DNA of 64,000 bases from Bryobacterales bacterium KBS 96 (GTDB lineage Bacteria; Acidobacteriota; Terriglobia; Bryobacterales; Bryobacteraceae), in assembly GCA_000381625.1 (NCBI GenBank), contig KB906767.1, forward strand, positions 4,269,357 to 4,333,356. The letters are read 5' to 3'. Both the position numbers and the translations under genes were made by a program. The number at the start of each line of letters is the position of its first letter. Position 1 is the first letter of the stretch. The notes under the pieces are model-generated. The model did no database searches. It saw only the letters and a program-made list of their open reading frames with translations, and was not told the origin of the DNA. Shown here in pieces: positions 27,193-36,305 of the stretch.

Positions 27193-30100
27193 ATGTCTCA
27201 AAGGTTAAGAGCAATTTTTGTCGTAATTGCGTTTGCCGCGCTTCTGCGCGGGCAGGCGTTTCTTGGCGCTATATCGGGCCGGGTGACAGACCAAAGCGGC
27301 GCCGCTGTTGCCGGCGCGCAAGTTGAAATAAAAGCTGTAGCGACCGGACAAGTTTCGAATGTGACCACCGATGCCGATGGGCGGTATCAGGCGTTGTCTC
27401 TATCGCCCGGTGAATATCAGGTGACGACTGAAAAAACCGGCTTCCAGCGCTCCGTGAGCCAGGGCCTTCAATTGCAGGTGGCCGAAACGGCTGAGTTAAA
27501 CATCACGCTCAATGTCGGAAATCTGCAACAGACGGTTCAGGTTACGGCCGACGCCGCGGTGGTTCAGGCGGATAGCGCCGACCGCGGACTCACGATCGAT
27601 AAGGCGCGTGTCGAAAACGCTCCTCTGCAAGGCCGGAACATCTTTGCGGCTGCCTGGTCCGCTCCGGGCGTCGCGGTGACATCGAAAGTGCAGCGCTTAC
27701 GCCCCTTCGATATCGGCGGATCGTCGAATATTTCGATCAACGGCGGTCAACCGTCCGGCAACGAAGTGTTGATCGATGGCGTATCCAACATCTCGGCTTC
27801 GGGAACTTCCGTGGCTTACGTTCCGCCGGTGGATTCGACTGACGAATTTAAAGTGCAGACGACGAACTTCGACGCGCAATATGGGTGGACGACGGGAGGC
27901 GTGGTCAACATTATTACCAAGGGCGGAACGAATGAATATCACGGTGTGGCGTATGAATATCTCCAGAATACGCTTCTGAACGCCAATACCTTTGGAAGCA
28001 ACCGCAATGGCGTTGGACGGCAGTCTTCTCACATCAACACGTTCGGCGGCGATATCGGTGGTCCAATTAAAAAGAATAAATTGTTCTTCTTCTTCAGCTA
28101 CGAAGATCTCCGCCAGGTGATTCCGGATCCATTTGTTACTTCGGTGCCGACCGCTTTGCAGCGCCAGGGTGATTTTTCGCAAACTTACTACAAGCCGGGG
28201 ATGTTGCAAACGATCTACGATCCCTTTTCAACCGTAAATGGAACTCTGGCCCGCGCTCCATACCCTGGTAATGTGATCCCAGCCGACAAGTTGAATCCAA
28301 TCGCGCTCAAAACGTTGTCGATTATTCCGCTAGGTAATGTTCCGGGCGATCCAGTCACCGGTTTGAACAATCTGGTCAACACTGGAAATTCGCGCAAGTT
28401 CACCGACTTCTTTCCGGAATACCTAGGCCGGGTAGATTATCAGGTCTCCGACAGCACGAAACTATTCGTCCGCTATTCCCAGAACAATTTGACCGAGGCT
28501 CGCGGTTTTCACTACTCCACGGTGTCGAATGCCAACGTCGCGGAAACCAGCGGCAACGCGCCGTTTGAGAGAAACAACAACAGCGCCACCATTCAGTTGA
28601 CCCATGTTTTCAATCCGACGACGATATTGGAGCTGCGCACAGGCATGCTGCGGTTCACCTCCGTAGGGGGAGGTAATAACTATGGCGCCAACTACGATCT
28701 TGCCGGCCTGGGCTTCGCTCCGCAGTTCGTTTCCCAGGCGGCTTCTAATTTCCCTAAATTTAATTGGGCCAATTACGAAGGCGCGGGCAATCAGCCTTCG
28801 CAATTGAGCCCGGTCTCCCAGACCAATTCCTTCCAGGGAACCGTCTCGAAAACTCTTGGACGGCAGACTCTCAAGATGGGAGGAGAGTTCCGCCTCCAGC
28901 GAGTCAATCAAATCAATCCCGGATATGTAGCCGGCAATTTTAGCTTCACTCAGCTATTCACCGGGCAGAACGCACTTAAAATTCAACCGGATACCGGGAA
29001 CTCCATCGCCTCGTTTTTGGCCGGCACTCCGGATTCCGGTTTTATCGACGTGAATAACAATCCAGCACGTCAACAGAAGATGTTTTCGTTATTTACGCAG
29101 GATGACATTCGCTTGAGCGAGCGCCTCACGGTCAATCTCGGCTTGCGATGGGACCACTTGAGCCCGATGACGGATCGTTTCAATGCCCTCACTCGCGGTT
29201 TCAATACGACCGCCGACAGCCCGCTGCAAGTTCCTGGACTGGATTTGAAGGGCGGATTGCAGTACGTCGGCGAGGACGGCCTCCCGAGAAATGCATACAA
29301 CAGCCATTGGGACAATTTCGGACCCCGCCTTGGCCTTGCTTATCGAATTAACGACAAGACAGTGCTGCGCGCCGGGTATGGTCTCCTGTACGGCCAGACT
29401 TTCGACGATCCGGGACTCGCACAAGGGTTCAGCCAACGCACGGCCATGGTCACTTCGGTGCAGACTGGCATACCCTACAACACGCTGACAAATCCGTTCC
29501 CCGGAGGCATTCTGGAGCCAGCCGGCGCATCGCTCGGGCTGGGCACCAATCTCGGGCAAACCTTTTCCTTCTCCGATCCCAGGGGTGGGCTACCTCGTGT
29601 GCAGCAGTTCTCGGTTGAATTTCAGCGCGAGTTGCCCTTCAAACTCCTAGCCACTGCTGCCTATGTTGGAAATCGCACCAGCGATCTAGCCGTTTCGCAG
29701 CTTGTCAACGAAGTTTCCGCGCAAGACCTCGCTCTTGGTGCCTCGGCTCTCACCAAGAACGTTGCTAACCCGATGGCGGGGCTCGTGCCGGGCACGTCCC
29801 TCAACAATGCTACGGTGCAGCAGTATCAGTTGCTCCGGCCTTTCCCCCAGTTCCTCGGATTGACCGAGCAGAATCGGCATATTGGAAAGTCCCGTTATGA
29901 TGCCATGCAGTTATTGCTATCAAAACGCATGTCCACCAATCTCAGTGCAAGTATTGCCTATACCTATTCGAAAACTTTTACTTGGACTAACTTCCAAAAC
30001 GCTCAGGATACGCAGTTGGAAAAAGTCGTTGCTCCCTGGGACGTCACTCACAGCATTCAGCTCAACGCGCTCTATCAACTGCCGTTCGGCAAAGGGCAGC

Positions 30101-30651
30101 GTTTCGGATCGAACATGCCGTCCGCTTTGAGATATATGGCCAGCGGCTGGCAGATTAGTGCGCTGGTTCGTCTCCAGAGCGGTATGCCGATGCCCTATCC
30201 AAGCAACCAGCAAACGGGTAACCCCATAGCTTATCCGACAGGAGCCGCTCCTACAGGAGTTAGTCCGAAGCTCGAGAATCCGACGCTCGACCATTGGTTC
30301 AACACCTGTACGTTGCTCGCAAACGGTTCCACCAGCGGATGTCAAGCGGGTGAAAAGCCCGCCTGGACCGTTCGGCAGCCTTACACGGAACAGCAGTGGT
30401 CGTCCTATTTCAGCAATATCCGCTTGCCGCGTATTGATAATCTCGATATGTCGGTAATGAAATCCAACCGGATTACCGAGCGTGTGAACCTGATATTCCG
30501 CACCGATTTCCTCAACGCCACGAACACGCCCGAGTTTTATAGCGGCATGAACATGGACGTGAACAGCGCCAATTTCGGACGCATCGCTGGTGTAACCGAC
30601 CAAAGCAATCTGCCGCGCGTCATTCAGATGTCGCTAAAATTGCAATTCTAG
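27193..30651 (+). CDS. TonB-dependent receptor with N-terminal carboxypeptidase-regulatory-like domain
   Basis: A 1152-residue outer-membrane receptor of the acidobacterial 'Oar-like' type. AGGAG seven bases before the ATG at 27193 fixes the start. A signal peptide is followed by a CarboxypepD_reg-like beta domain (ISGRVTDQSGAAVAGAQVEI, residues about 25-105), a plug domain (VLIDGVSN, GGVVNIITKGGTNEYHGVAY) and a 22-strand-type barrel (LNLGLRWDHLSP-like VNLGLRWDHLSPMTDRFNAL). It ends in the aromatic terminal signal VIQMSLKLQF. It probably imports a glycan or another large ligand. The neighbouring 441-residue secreted protein may act on the same ligand. No SusD-like partner is seen. Confidence 0.9.
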   Translation: MSQRLRAIFVVIAFAALLRGQAFLGAISGRVTDQSGAAVAGAQVEIKAVATGQVSNVTTDADGRYQALSLSPGEYQVTTEKTGFQRSVSQGLQLQVAETAELNITLNVGNLQQTVQVTADAAVVQADSADRGLTIDKARVENAPLQGRNIFAAAWSAPGVAVTSKVQRLRPFDIGGSSNISINGGQPSGNEVLIDGVSNISASGTSVAYVPPVDSTDEFKVQTTNFDAQYGWTTGGVVNIITKGGTNEYHGVAYEYLQNTLLNANTFGSNRNGVGRQSSHINTFGGDIGGPIKKNKLFFFFSYEDLRQVIPDPFVTSVPTALQRQGDFSQTYYKPGMLQTIYDPFSTVNGTLARAPYPGNVIPADKLNPIALKTLSIIPLGNVPGDPVTGLNNLVNTGNSRKFTDFFPEYLGRVDYQVSDSTKLFVRYSQNNLTEARGFHYSTVSNANVAETSGNAPFERNNNSATIQLTHVFNPTTILELRTGMLRFTSVGGGNNYGANYDLAGLGFAPQFVSQAASNFPKFNWANYEGAGNQPSQLSPVSQTNSFQGTVSKTLGRQTLKMGGEFRLQRVNQINPGYVAGNFSFTQLFTGQNALKIQPDTGNSIASFLAGTPDSGFIDVNNNPARQQKMFSLFTQDDIRLSERLTVNLGLRWDHLSPMTDRFNALTRGFNTTADSPLQVPGLDLKGGLQYVGEDGLPRNAYNSHWDNFGPRLGLAYRINDKTVLRAGYGLLYGQTFDDPGLAQGFSQRTAMVTSVQTGIPYNTLTNPFPGGILEPAGASLGLGTNLGQTFSFSDPRGGLPRVQQFSVEFQRELPFKLLATAAYVGNRTSDLAVSQLVNEVSAQDLALGASALTKNVANPMAGLVPGTSLNNATVQQYQLLRPFPQFLGLTEQNRHIGKSRYDAMQLLLSKRMSTNLSASIAYTYSKTFTWTNFQNAQDTQLEKVVAPWDVTHSIQLNALYQLPFGKGQRFGSNMPSALRYMASGWQISALVRLQSGMPMPYPSNQQTGNPIAYPTGAAPTGVSPKLENPTLDHWFNTCTLLANGSTSGCQAGEKPAWTVRQPYTEQQWSSYFSNIRLPRIDNLDMSVMKSNRITERVNLIFRTDFLNATNTPEFYSGMNMDVNSANFGRIAGVTDQSNLPRVIQMSLKLQF

Positions 30652-30659
30652 TCGTAAGG

Positions 30660-30690
30660 GGGCGGCTAACGCCAGGTGGCGCTCCCGCCC
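30660..30690 (+). terminator. Possible two-part hairpin after the TonB receptor gene
   Basis: GGGCGG (30660-30665) can pair with CCGCCC (30685-30690), enclosing an inner stem CGCC-AGGT-GGCG (30670-30681). It begins nine bases after the receptor stop. There is no T-run, so intrinsic termination is uncertain. Confidence 0.4.
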
Positions 30691-30756
30691 TCTAAGAGAT
30701 CTCCAGTTGAGGGATGAATCCCTTGACAATTTATTCCGAAGACCCTCTGTTACCAA

Positions 30757-32082
30757 ATGAAAGTCAGTCGGTTTGCACAAATGGTCGCGGTGAGCCTCTT
30801 CTGTTTCCAGGCATCGGGACAAATGTTGGATAGCCATCAGGCGAAGTACGCTGCCGATGGGCAATTGCTCCCCTGGACTTCCTTCCGGGATGCGATCGAT
30901 CGGGAGATGAACTGGTATCTCAAATGTCCGATTGAGAATGGCTATCCGCGTTTCGTATGGATGACGTTCATGGACGGGAATTATGAGCCTGTTCAGAGCC
31001 GCCTTGATTTCATTCCGGCGATGCAGAATAGCGCCGGAATCATATCTTACTTGAAGTATTACGAGTACACCGGAAACAAAACCCCGGCTGTTCTCCGGTT
31101 TGCTCGTTACATGGGCGACTATCTTGTGAAAGAATCGCTAACGCCCGATACGGGAAAGTATCCTCGCTTTCCACGTTCCACCGGTTTACGAGGCAAGTTC
31201 CCACAACCTGCCGATGCGGGATGTCAGCGCGATCGGCTTTACGAAATCGAACCAGACAAGGGAGGAATGGCCGGTTATGCCCTGATGTTGCTTTACGAAG
31301 CTACGGGCGAGGAACGGTATCGATCCGAAGCTGTTCATATCGCAAAAACCCTTACCGCTAATATGCTTGCCGGTGACGGGGATCGCTCTCCTTGGCCCTT
31401 TCGCGTCGACTACCGCACGGGCGACGGGCGTGGAACTGTATCGGGGAACATGACATTCATCTTGAGGCTGTACGATAAGCTTCTCGCCTCGGGATATGCC
31501 GAATTTCAGCAGCCGCGAGCGGCCCTGTGGACGTGGATACGCGATTATCAAATCCCCAGCGCGGGGCCCAAACAGGACGGGCGGCTGTGGGCGCAATTTT
31601 TCGAAGATCACGACGATGAACATAATCGGACAGCTTGGGCGCCGCTTAATCTTGCGCGGTATTTGATCGAAAAGAAGGAGGCGATCGATCCGGATTGGAA
31701 GGAACATGCCCACGGCTTGATTGAATTTGTAAACCAGACGTTCACCAGCGTTCGCTTTGGAGTGGCGGTGAGCGGCGAACAGGATCAGGACCGGATTCCG
31801 TGGGGCGGAGTAAATTCCACTTACGGCGCCGTGCTGGCGATGTACTCAGCCGCGACCGGTTCGCCCGAATATCGTTCCATCGCCCGGCAAGCGTTAACGT
31901 TATGCCTGTACGCGGTCGAAGACGATGGCCACCCTTTCGATACGATTGGCGACCGGCGGGGCCGTGGTTGGCAGGAAGACGCCCATACGGATAAAATTCA
32001 CAACATCGTCGATGCAATTACCGCTTTTCCGGAATGGGCAAATTGGACGGGAATAATTGACGCTGGAGTGAAGACGCGCTGA
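30757..32082 (+). CDS. Secreted alpha-barrel (glycoside-hydrolase-like) protein
   Basis: A 441-residue protein with a short signal peptide (MKVSRFAQMVAVSLFCFQAS). Repeated helical pairs suggest an alpha/alpha toroid as in unsaturated glucuronyl hydrolases or related glycosidases: AGIISYLKYYEYTGNKTPA, GYALMLLYEATGEERYRSEA, GNMTFILRLYDKLLASGYAE and AVLAMYSAATGSPEYRSIAR. Conserved-looking acidic and aromatic runs (FVWMTFMDGNYEP, FFEDHDDEHNRTAW) may line the active cleft. No exact family could be named. It follows the TonB receptor by 105 bases on the same strand. Confidence 0.6.
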   Translation: MKVSRFAQMVAVSLFCFQASGQMLDSHQAKYAADGQLLPWTSFRDAIDREMNWYLKCPIENGYPRFVWMTFMDGNYEPVQSRLDFIPAMQNSAGIISYLKYYEYTGNKTPAVLRFARYMGDYLVKESLTPDTGKYPRFPRSTGLRGKFPQPADAGCQRDRLYEIEPDKGGMAGYALMLLYEATGEERYRSEAVHIAKTLTANMLAGDGDRSPWPFRVDYRTGDGRGTVSGNMTFILRLYDKLLASGYAEFQQPRAALWTWIRDYQIPSAGPKQDGRLWAQFFEDHDDEHNRTAWAPLNLARYLIEKKEAIDPDWKEHAHGLIEFVNQTFTSVRFGVAVSGEQDQDRIPWGGVNSTYGAVLAMYSAATGSPEYRSIARQALTLCLYAVEDDGHPFDTIGDRRGRGWQEDAHTDKIHNIVDAITAFPEWANWTGIIDAGVKTR

Positions 32083-32123
32083 TGGCTGCCGGGAGCGCCC
32101 CGCGGCCCGCCAAAATTGATGCA

Positions 32124-32201
32124 GACACTCGCTCTCCAGCACCGAACCGCGACTGTGATGAAGACGCTCGGTTACCTGCACCAAACGGCGACCGTCTTCA
32201 A
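32124..32201 (+). repeat. Degenerate 39-base tandem repeat
   Basis: Two 39-base units (32124-32162 and 32163-32201) match at 28 of 39 positions. In the frame opening at TTG 32116 they encode TLALQHRTATVMK and TLGYLHQTATVFK, and four of the base changes are synonymous (the Thr and Val codons). The frame then runs on, antisense to the end of the aldolase gene, to 32445. This may be a decayed coding fragment; no protein is claimed here. Confidence 0.4.
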
Positions 32202-32271
32202 GGAGCGGACGTTTTTACCGGCATCTACAACCGAGCGCGGGATTCAACCAATGTGGTCGAATCCGTCATTG

Positions 32272-33192
32272 CTAGACATGGTTAACATTCGCTTCGGTTT
32301 GCGGCCACCATTGCCGAAACCAGGTACGAAAATCGTCCATTTGACGTTTTCGTTGTTGCGAGACCGGAAGGCTGAACTGAGCGGATACGCCAAAACGGAG
32401 TTCCGCGATGAGTTTCAAGCCCCAGGGAGTGGGGAACACGTTTAATTGGGACAACAATTCGGAAAGTCTGTGAGCGAGAATCTCTTTCCATTGAGTGTCG
32501 CCGGCGCGACTCGCATTCCACAACGAGAGCGTAAGTTCCGGGAGAACGCCCGCTACGCCGGAAATGACGCAGTCGCAAAGTTTTCGGTCGAGCGCTTCGC
32601 TCAAGGCTGCATCGTTTCCGATAGCTCGCACGGCGTTCAAGGCGGGTTCTTTCGAAAGGGCTTCAAGAATGGCCAATTCGCCGCTGCTGTCTTTGATGCC
32701 CACGATGGAATCCGCGGAACGCAATACGCTCTCGACAAGCGGGAGCGTCAGTGCTCCGGTAAATGCCGGAAGATTGTAGAGTATGACGGGAATCGGCGAA
32801 TCCGCAGCGATACGCGTGAAGGACTCTTCGAGGTCGCTTTGCTCGTAGCAAAAGAAGTGAGGAGCTGGAATCAGCAGCGCGTCGGCGCCGGCATCGGCCG
32901 CTTCCCTGGCGAGCGAACGCGTTTCTGTCCAATGAACGGCGCCAATGCCGGAGAGAACGATGGCGGAATCGCCCGCGGCGCGACGGGCGTGCGCTGTCGC
33001 CTCACGCCGTTCGGATCGCGTGGCGGCTGCGTATTCGCCCGTCGCGCCGTTCACGCATACGCCGGCCAAACCGGCCTGCATGGCGTAAGCCGTATTCGCG
33101 TCAAAAGCGTCCCACGCGGGAAGGCCCGCGGCGTCTCTCGGCAACAGCAGCGCGGAAATGACGCCGTGGAGGCGCCGCCTTGGTTGTGACAT
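32272..33192 (-). CDS. DapA/NanA-type class I aldolase (dihydrodipicolinate synthase family)
   Basis: A 306-residue TIM barrel. Pyruvate-binding GATGE is at residues 49-53, the proton-relay tyrosine Y139 is in VILYNLPAFTG, and the Schiff-base lysine K167 is in GIKDSSGE. The family includes dihydrodipicolinate synthase, N-acetylneuraminate lyase and 2-keto-3-deoxygluconate-type aldolases. Lack of lysine-pathway neighbours and the sugar-related context favour a sugar-acid aldolase, but the reaction is not predictable. It is divergent from the HAD-DHS-PfkB operon, with a 196-base shared upstream region. Confidence 0.85.
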   Translation of the reverse strand: MSQPRRRLHGVISALLLPRDAAGLPAWDAFDANTAYAMQAGLAGVCVNGATGEYAAATRSERREATAHARRAAGDSAIVLSGIGAVHWTETRSLAREAADAGADALLIPAPHFFCYEQSDLEESFTRIAADSPIPVILYNLPAFTGALTLPLVESVLRSADSIVGIKDSSGELAILEALSKEPALNAVRAIGNDAALSEALDRKLCDCVISGVAGVLPELTLSLWNASRAGDTQWKEILAHRLSELLSQLNVFPTPWGLKLIAELRFGVSAQFSLPVSQQRKRQMDDFRTWFRQWWPQTEANVNHV

Positions 33193-33269
33193 AGGGGTCT
33201 TCGGTGATAGGAATCGCGGATTGAACTACTTTCCGCGCGGTTCCTGAATCTTCATTTTAGATTTATTAG

Positions 33270-33306
33270 TTGACATTCTCCAAGCAAAAAATGAAATGAC
33301 GTTTCA
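33270..33306. promoter_or_regulatory. Promoter-like TTGACA and palindromic operator between divergent genes
   Basis: TTGACA at 33270-33275 is a perfect -35 box, but the region 17 bases on is only A-rich and gives a weak -10. TGAAATGACGTTTCA at 33292-33306 is a 15-base palindrome with one mismatch in the half-sites, like LacI/GalR- or ROK-type operators. It sits between the aldolase gene (left) and the HAD gene (right) and could control either or both. Confidence 0.4.
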
Positions 33307-33388
33307 CAATATTTCCGCAGGCCGCCGCTTTCTCGAGTGGCAACCACATGGCCGCGCGGAATCGCCCAGACGATGAGGAGGAGGTTTT

Positions 33389-34216
33389 TTGAGAGCGTAT
33401 GAAATTACAGCGCCGGTAGAGGTTTTGACCGGCGCATCGGCGGCACGAGCGAAAGTCGCTCTTTTTGATTTTGACGGGACGTTATCGCTCATTCGAGCAG
33501 GATGGATCGACGTCATGGTCCCGATGATGGTCGAAGCCCTGGCGAACCTGCATACCGGCGAATCGGAAGCGGAATTAACTGCGGTGGTAAGGGATTTCGT
33601 CGACAGGCTAACCGGGAAACAGACGGTTTATCAAATGATCGAGTTGAGCCGTCAAATCGCACTTCGCGGCGGCGCGCCCCACGATCCCATCGTGTATAAG
33701 AAGCGCTACCTCGATCTGCTCCATGCGCGTATTAGCAACCGCCTTGAGGAACTCCGCCAAAACCCGTCCTCGGTCGAAAAGTATATGGTCCCCGGTTCGC
33801 TCGAATTGCTCGAAGCTCTTCGCTTGCGGGGATTAACGCTCTATCTCGCTAGCGGCACGGACCAGGATTATATGCGCGCGGAAGCGGATCTGCTCGGCGT
33901 TACGCCCTTTTTCAACGGCGGCGTATTTGGCGCGCTGGACGACTATAAGAGCTTTTCGAAGAAGATGCTTATCGAAAGAATCATTGCGGGCGCCGAGTGT
34001 AGCGGCTCCGAAATTTTAGGATTTGGGGATGGCTACGTCGAAATTGAGAACGTGAAAGCGGTAGGCGGAGTCGCGGTCGGCGTGGCAAGCGACGAGTTGG
34101 AATGCCTGAAGGTCGACGTCTGGAAACGGGATCGCCTTGCGAGCGTCGGCGCCGACTACATCGTTCCGAATTATCTATCTCGCGCGGCTCTGTTTGAACG
34201 CCTATTCGCCTTATGA
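33389..34216 (+). CDS. HAD-family phosphatase
   Basis: A 275-residue HAD hydrolase. The nucleophile loop is LFDFDGTLSLIRAGW with D27 and D29, motif II is LYLASGTDQDY, and GFGDGYVEIENVKAVGG forms the acidic motif IV. A large helical cap lies between. AGGAGGAGG four bases before a TTG at 33389 gives a very strong start site. It is first in a three-gene overlapping operon (its stop overlaps the next ATG), suggesting it dephosphorylates an intermediate made with the HldE-like kinase two genes on. Confidence 0.85.
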   Translation: MRAYEITAPVEVLTGASAARAKVALFDFDGTLSLIRAGWIDVMVPMMVEALANLHTGESEAELTAVVRDFVDRLTGKQTVYQMIELSRQIALRGGAPHDPIVYKKRYLDLLHARISNRLEELRQNPSSVEKYMVPGSLELLEALRLRGLTLYLASGTDQDYMRAEADLLGVTPFFNGGVFGALDDYKSFSKKMLIERIIAGAECSGSEILGFGDGYVEIENVKAVGGVAVGVASDELECLKVDVWKRDRLASVGADYIVPNYLSRAALFERLFAL

Positions 34217-35181
34217 AATCCCGATATACTCCCTTTGATCGCAGCCGGCTGCTCATAAAGCCGCTAGGCGAGCGTATTCACGATCTTCACCTCGATCGAT
34301 GGCTTTCGCTGCAGGATGAAACGCCGCCTTACCGGCATCCGGATTTGGATACCGTTGCCGATCGCTTAGTGGCTGCCAAAACCAGGGGAGCGGCCCGCAT
34401 CTTGATGATGGGCGCCCACGTCCTCCGCGCCGGCGTAAATCGGCATATCATCGATCTCCTCGAACGAGGTCTCATTACTCACATCGCAATGAATGGCGCT
34501 GGAGCTATTCACGATTACGAGCTGGCCCGCATCGGTGAAACCACCGAAAGCGTCGCTCGGTATATCAGCACCGGCGAATTCGGCCTTTGGCGTGAAACCG
34601 CCGAACTCAACGACTGGGTTACCGAAGCGGCTGAGCTGGGCCTGGGATTCGGAGAAAACGTCGGTCGCCGCATCCTCGACAGCTCGTATCCCCACCGCGA
34701 CCTCAGCGTATTTGCCGCGGCGTATCGGCTCTCAGTGCCGGTAACTGTGCATGTGAGTCTCGGTTATGACATTGTGCACGAGCATCCTAATTGCGACGGC
34801 GCCGCTACCGGTAAAACCAGCTATTACGATTTCCTTGTATTTGCCAAGACCGTCGAGAATCTGGAAGGCGGAGTGATGCTCAGCTTCGGATCGGCGATCA
34901 TGGCCCCGGAGGTGTATTTGAAAGCGCTGTCGATGGCGCGGAATGTCGCGCATCAGGAAGGCCGCGTCATTCGCCATTTCACTACGTCAGTTTTCGATCT
35001 AGTTCCGATGACCGGTGATTTTCGCCAGGAACAGCCGAAAACGGAAGCGGCTTATTATTTCCGGCCACGAAAAACGATTCTCGTTCGAACGGTTGCTGAT
35101 GGAGGTGAGAGCTTTTATTTCCATGGCGATCATCGCGCCACATTTCCTGCCCTCTGGCGCGCGGTGCGGGAGCGCCTGTGA
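34213..35181 (+). CDS. Deoxyhypusine-synthase-like protein of unknown function
   Basis: A 322-residue protein whose centre resembles the NAD-binding Rossmann core of deoxyhypusine synthase: ILMMGAHVLRAGVNRHIIDL, ITHIAMNGAGAIHDYELARI, and a later PVTVHVSLGYDIVHEHP. Bacteria lack eIF5A, so hypusine synthesis is not expected; I cannot identify the catalytic lysine motif of true DHS. It overlaps the HAD gene by four bases (ATGA) and the kinase by four bases (GTGA), so it very likely acts in one pathway with a sugar kinase and a phosphatase. The reaction is unknown. Confidence 0.6.
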   Translation: MKSRYTPFDRSRLLIKPLGERIHDLHLDRWLSLQDETPPYRHPDLDTVADRLVAAKTRGAARILMMGAHVLRAGVNRHIIDLLERGLITHIAMNGAGAIHDYELARIGETTESVARYISTGEFGLWRETAELNDWVTEAAELGLGFGENVGRRILDSSYPHRDLSVFAAAYRLSVPVTVHVSLGYDIVHEHPNCDGAATGKTSYYDFLVFAKTVENLEGGVMLSFGSAIMAPEVYLKALSMARNVAHQEGRVIRHFTTSVFDLVPMTGDFRQEQPKTEAAYYFRPRKTILVRTVADGGESFYFHGDHRATFPALWRAVRERL

Positions 35182-36167
35182 ACATCTCCAAAATCCTGAA
35201 CTCTTTGCCGGGCCTTTCGGTTTTGGTGGCCGGCGATATCTGTCTCGATCGCTGGTGTTCCTACGATCCTTCTCTTTCCGAACCATCACGCGAAACGGGT
35301 ATTCCGAGGTTAGCGGTGGTATCCACGGAGACGACTCCCGGCGCCGCCGGCGTAGTTGCCTCGAACCTGGCCGCGCTGGGTGTGGGACGTGTCACCGTTC
35401 TTGGCGCTGTTGGTATGGATGGTCATGCCTTTGAGTTGATCGAGGCCTTGCGGCGTCGCGGCATCGATCCGTCTCATCTGGTGCGCGAACCACGAATCCC
35501 GACATTTACGTACACAAAACTCATTAACCTGAAGACGGGCGAAGAAGACCAGCCAAGAGTAGATTACGTTCTTGCCCGCCGGCCGCCTGCCGAGGCAGAC
35601 TCCGCCGTCGTGACGTCGTTCGAGCGGCTGGCTCCGAAGGCCGACGTGATTATCGTCTCCGATCAGGCCGAGACGGACGAGGGTGGAGTTGTCACGCAGG
35701 CCTTGCGCGACGCGATGACTCGCGTTGCCGTCGAGCATCCGGGAAAAACGATCTGGGTCGATTCGCGAAAGCGTGGAGAACACTATCGCCGCGTCCTGCT
35801 GAAACTGAACGAACAGGAAGCTGAAGAATGTTGCCAGCGGATTGGGCGCCCCGACTATCAATCTTTGCGCCGCCTCATCGAGCACGGCACGTTAATTGTG
35901 ACTCGCGGCGAAAAGGGCGCGCTCGTCTGTACCGAGGAGGGCATGCGGAACGTGCCGGCGCGCGCGGTTGCGAGCCCTGTTGATATTTGTGGAGCGGGTG
36001 ATGCCTTCAACGCGGGAGCGTCCGTCGCGTTCGCGCTTACCGGCGATCCCGAACTGGCGGTCCGCATGGGCAACACAGTCGCCTCGGTGACTATCATGAA
36101 GCGTGGCACTGGAACCGCATCCGCGAGCGAGGTTCTCGCGGCGATGGCGCAAACTGCAAGCGGGTAA
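35178..36167 (+). CDS. PfkB-family sugar kinase, HldE/RfaE kinase-domain-like
   Basis: A 329-residue ribokinase-fold protein. The N-terminus LSVLVAGDICLDRWCSYDPS and the sequence TPGAAGVVASNLAALGVGRV resemble the heptose-7-phosphate kinase half of HldE. PfkB signature 2 is DICGAGDAFNAG with the catalytic base D275. No cytidylyltransferase half is attached. It starts at GTG 35178 inside the stop of the DHS-like gene. In ADP-heptose synthesis an HldE kinase works with a HAD phosphatase, so a parallel sugar-activation or salvage pathway is a reasonable inference. Confidence 0.85.
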   Translation: MNISKILNSLPGLSVLVAGDICLDRWCSYDPSLSEPSRETGIPRLAVVSTETTPGAAGVVASNLAALGVGRVTVLGAVGMDGHAFELIEALRRRGIDPSHLVREPRIPTFTYTKLINLKTGEEDQPRVDYVLARRPPAEADSAVVTSFERLAPKADVIIVSDQAETDEGGVVTQALRDAMTRVAVEHPGKTIWVDSRKRGEHYRRVLLKLNEQEAEECCQRIGRPDYQSLRRLIEHGTLIVTRGEKGALVCTEEGMRNVPARAVASPVDICGAGDAFNAGASVAFALTGDPELAVRMGNTVASVTIMKRGTGTASASEVLAAMAQTASG

Positions 36168-36266
36168 ATCGTTTGGCCGTGGCGCGGAACTTGGCCGCGC
36201 GCGCCCAGCAAGCGGGTTTCAGAAGCTCTTCGCTGGGCTGCTGTGTTTTGCCAAACGGTGCATTGA

Positions 36267-36292
36267 GCGATATGGGAAGCCCCCCATATCGC
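36267..36292. terminator. Ten-base-pair stem-loop between convergent genes
   Basis: GCGATATGGG (36267-36276) and CCCATATCGC (36283-36292) form a perfect ten-pair stem with a six-base loop. It lies between the ends of the PfkB gene (plus) and an OmpA gene (minus), a position suited to a bidirectional terminator, but there is no clear T-run on either side. Confidence 0.5.
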
Positions 36293-36305
36293 GCGTCTCC
36301 CGGAG

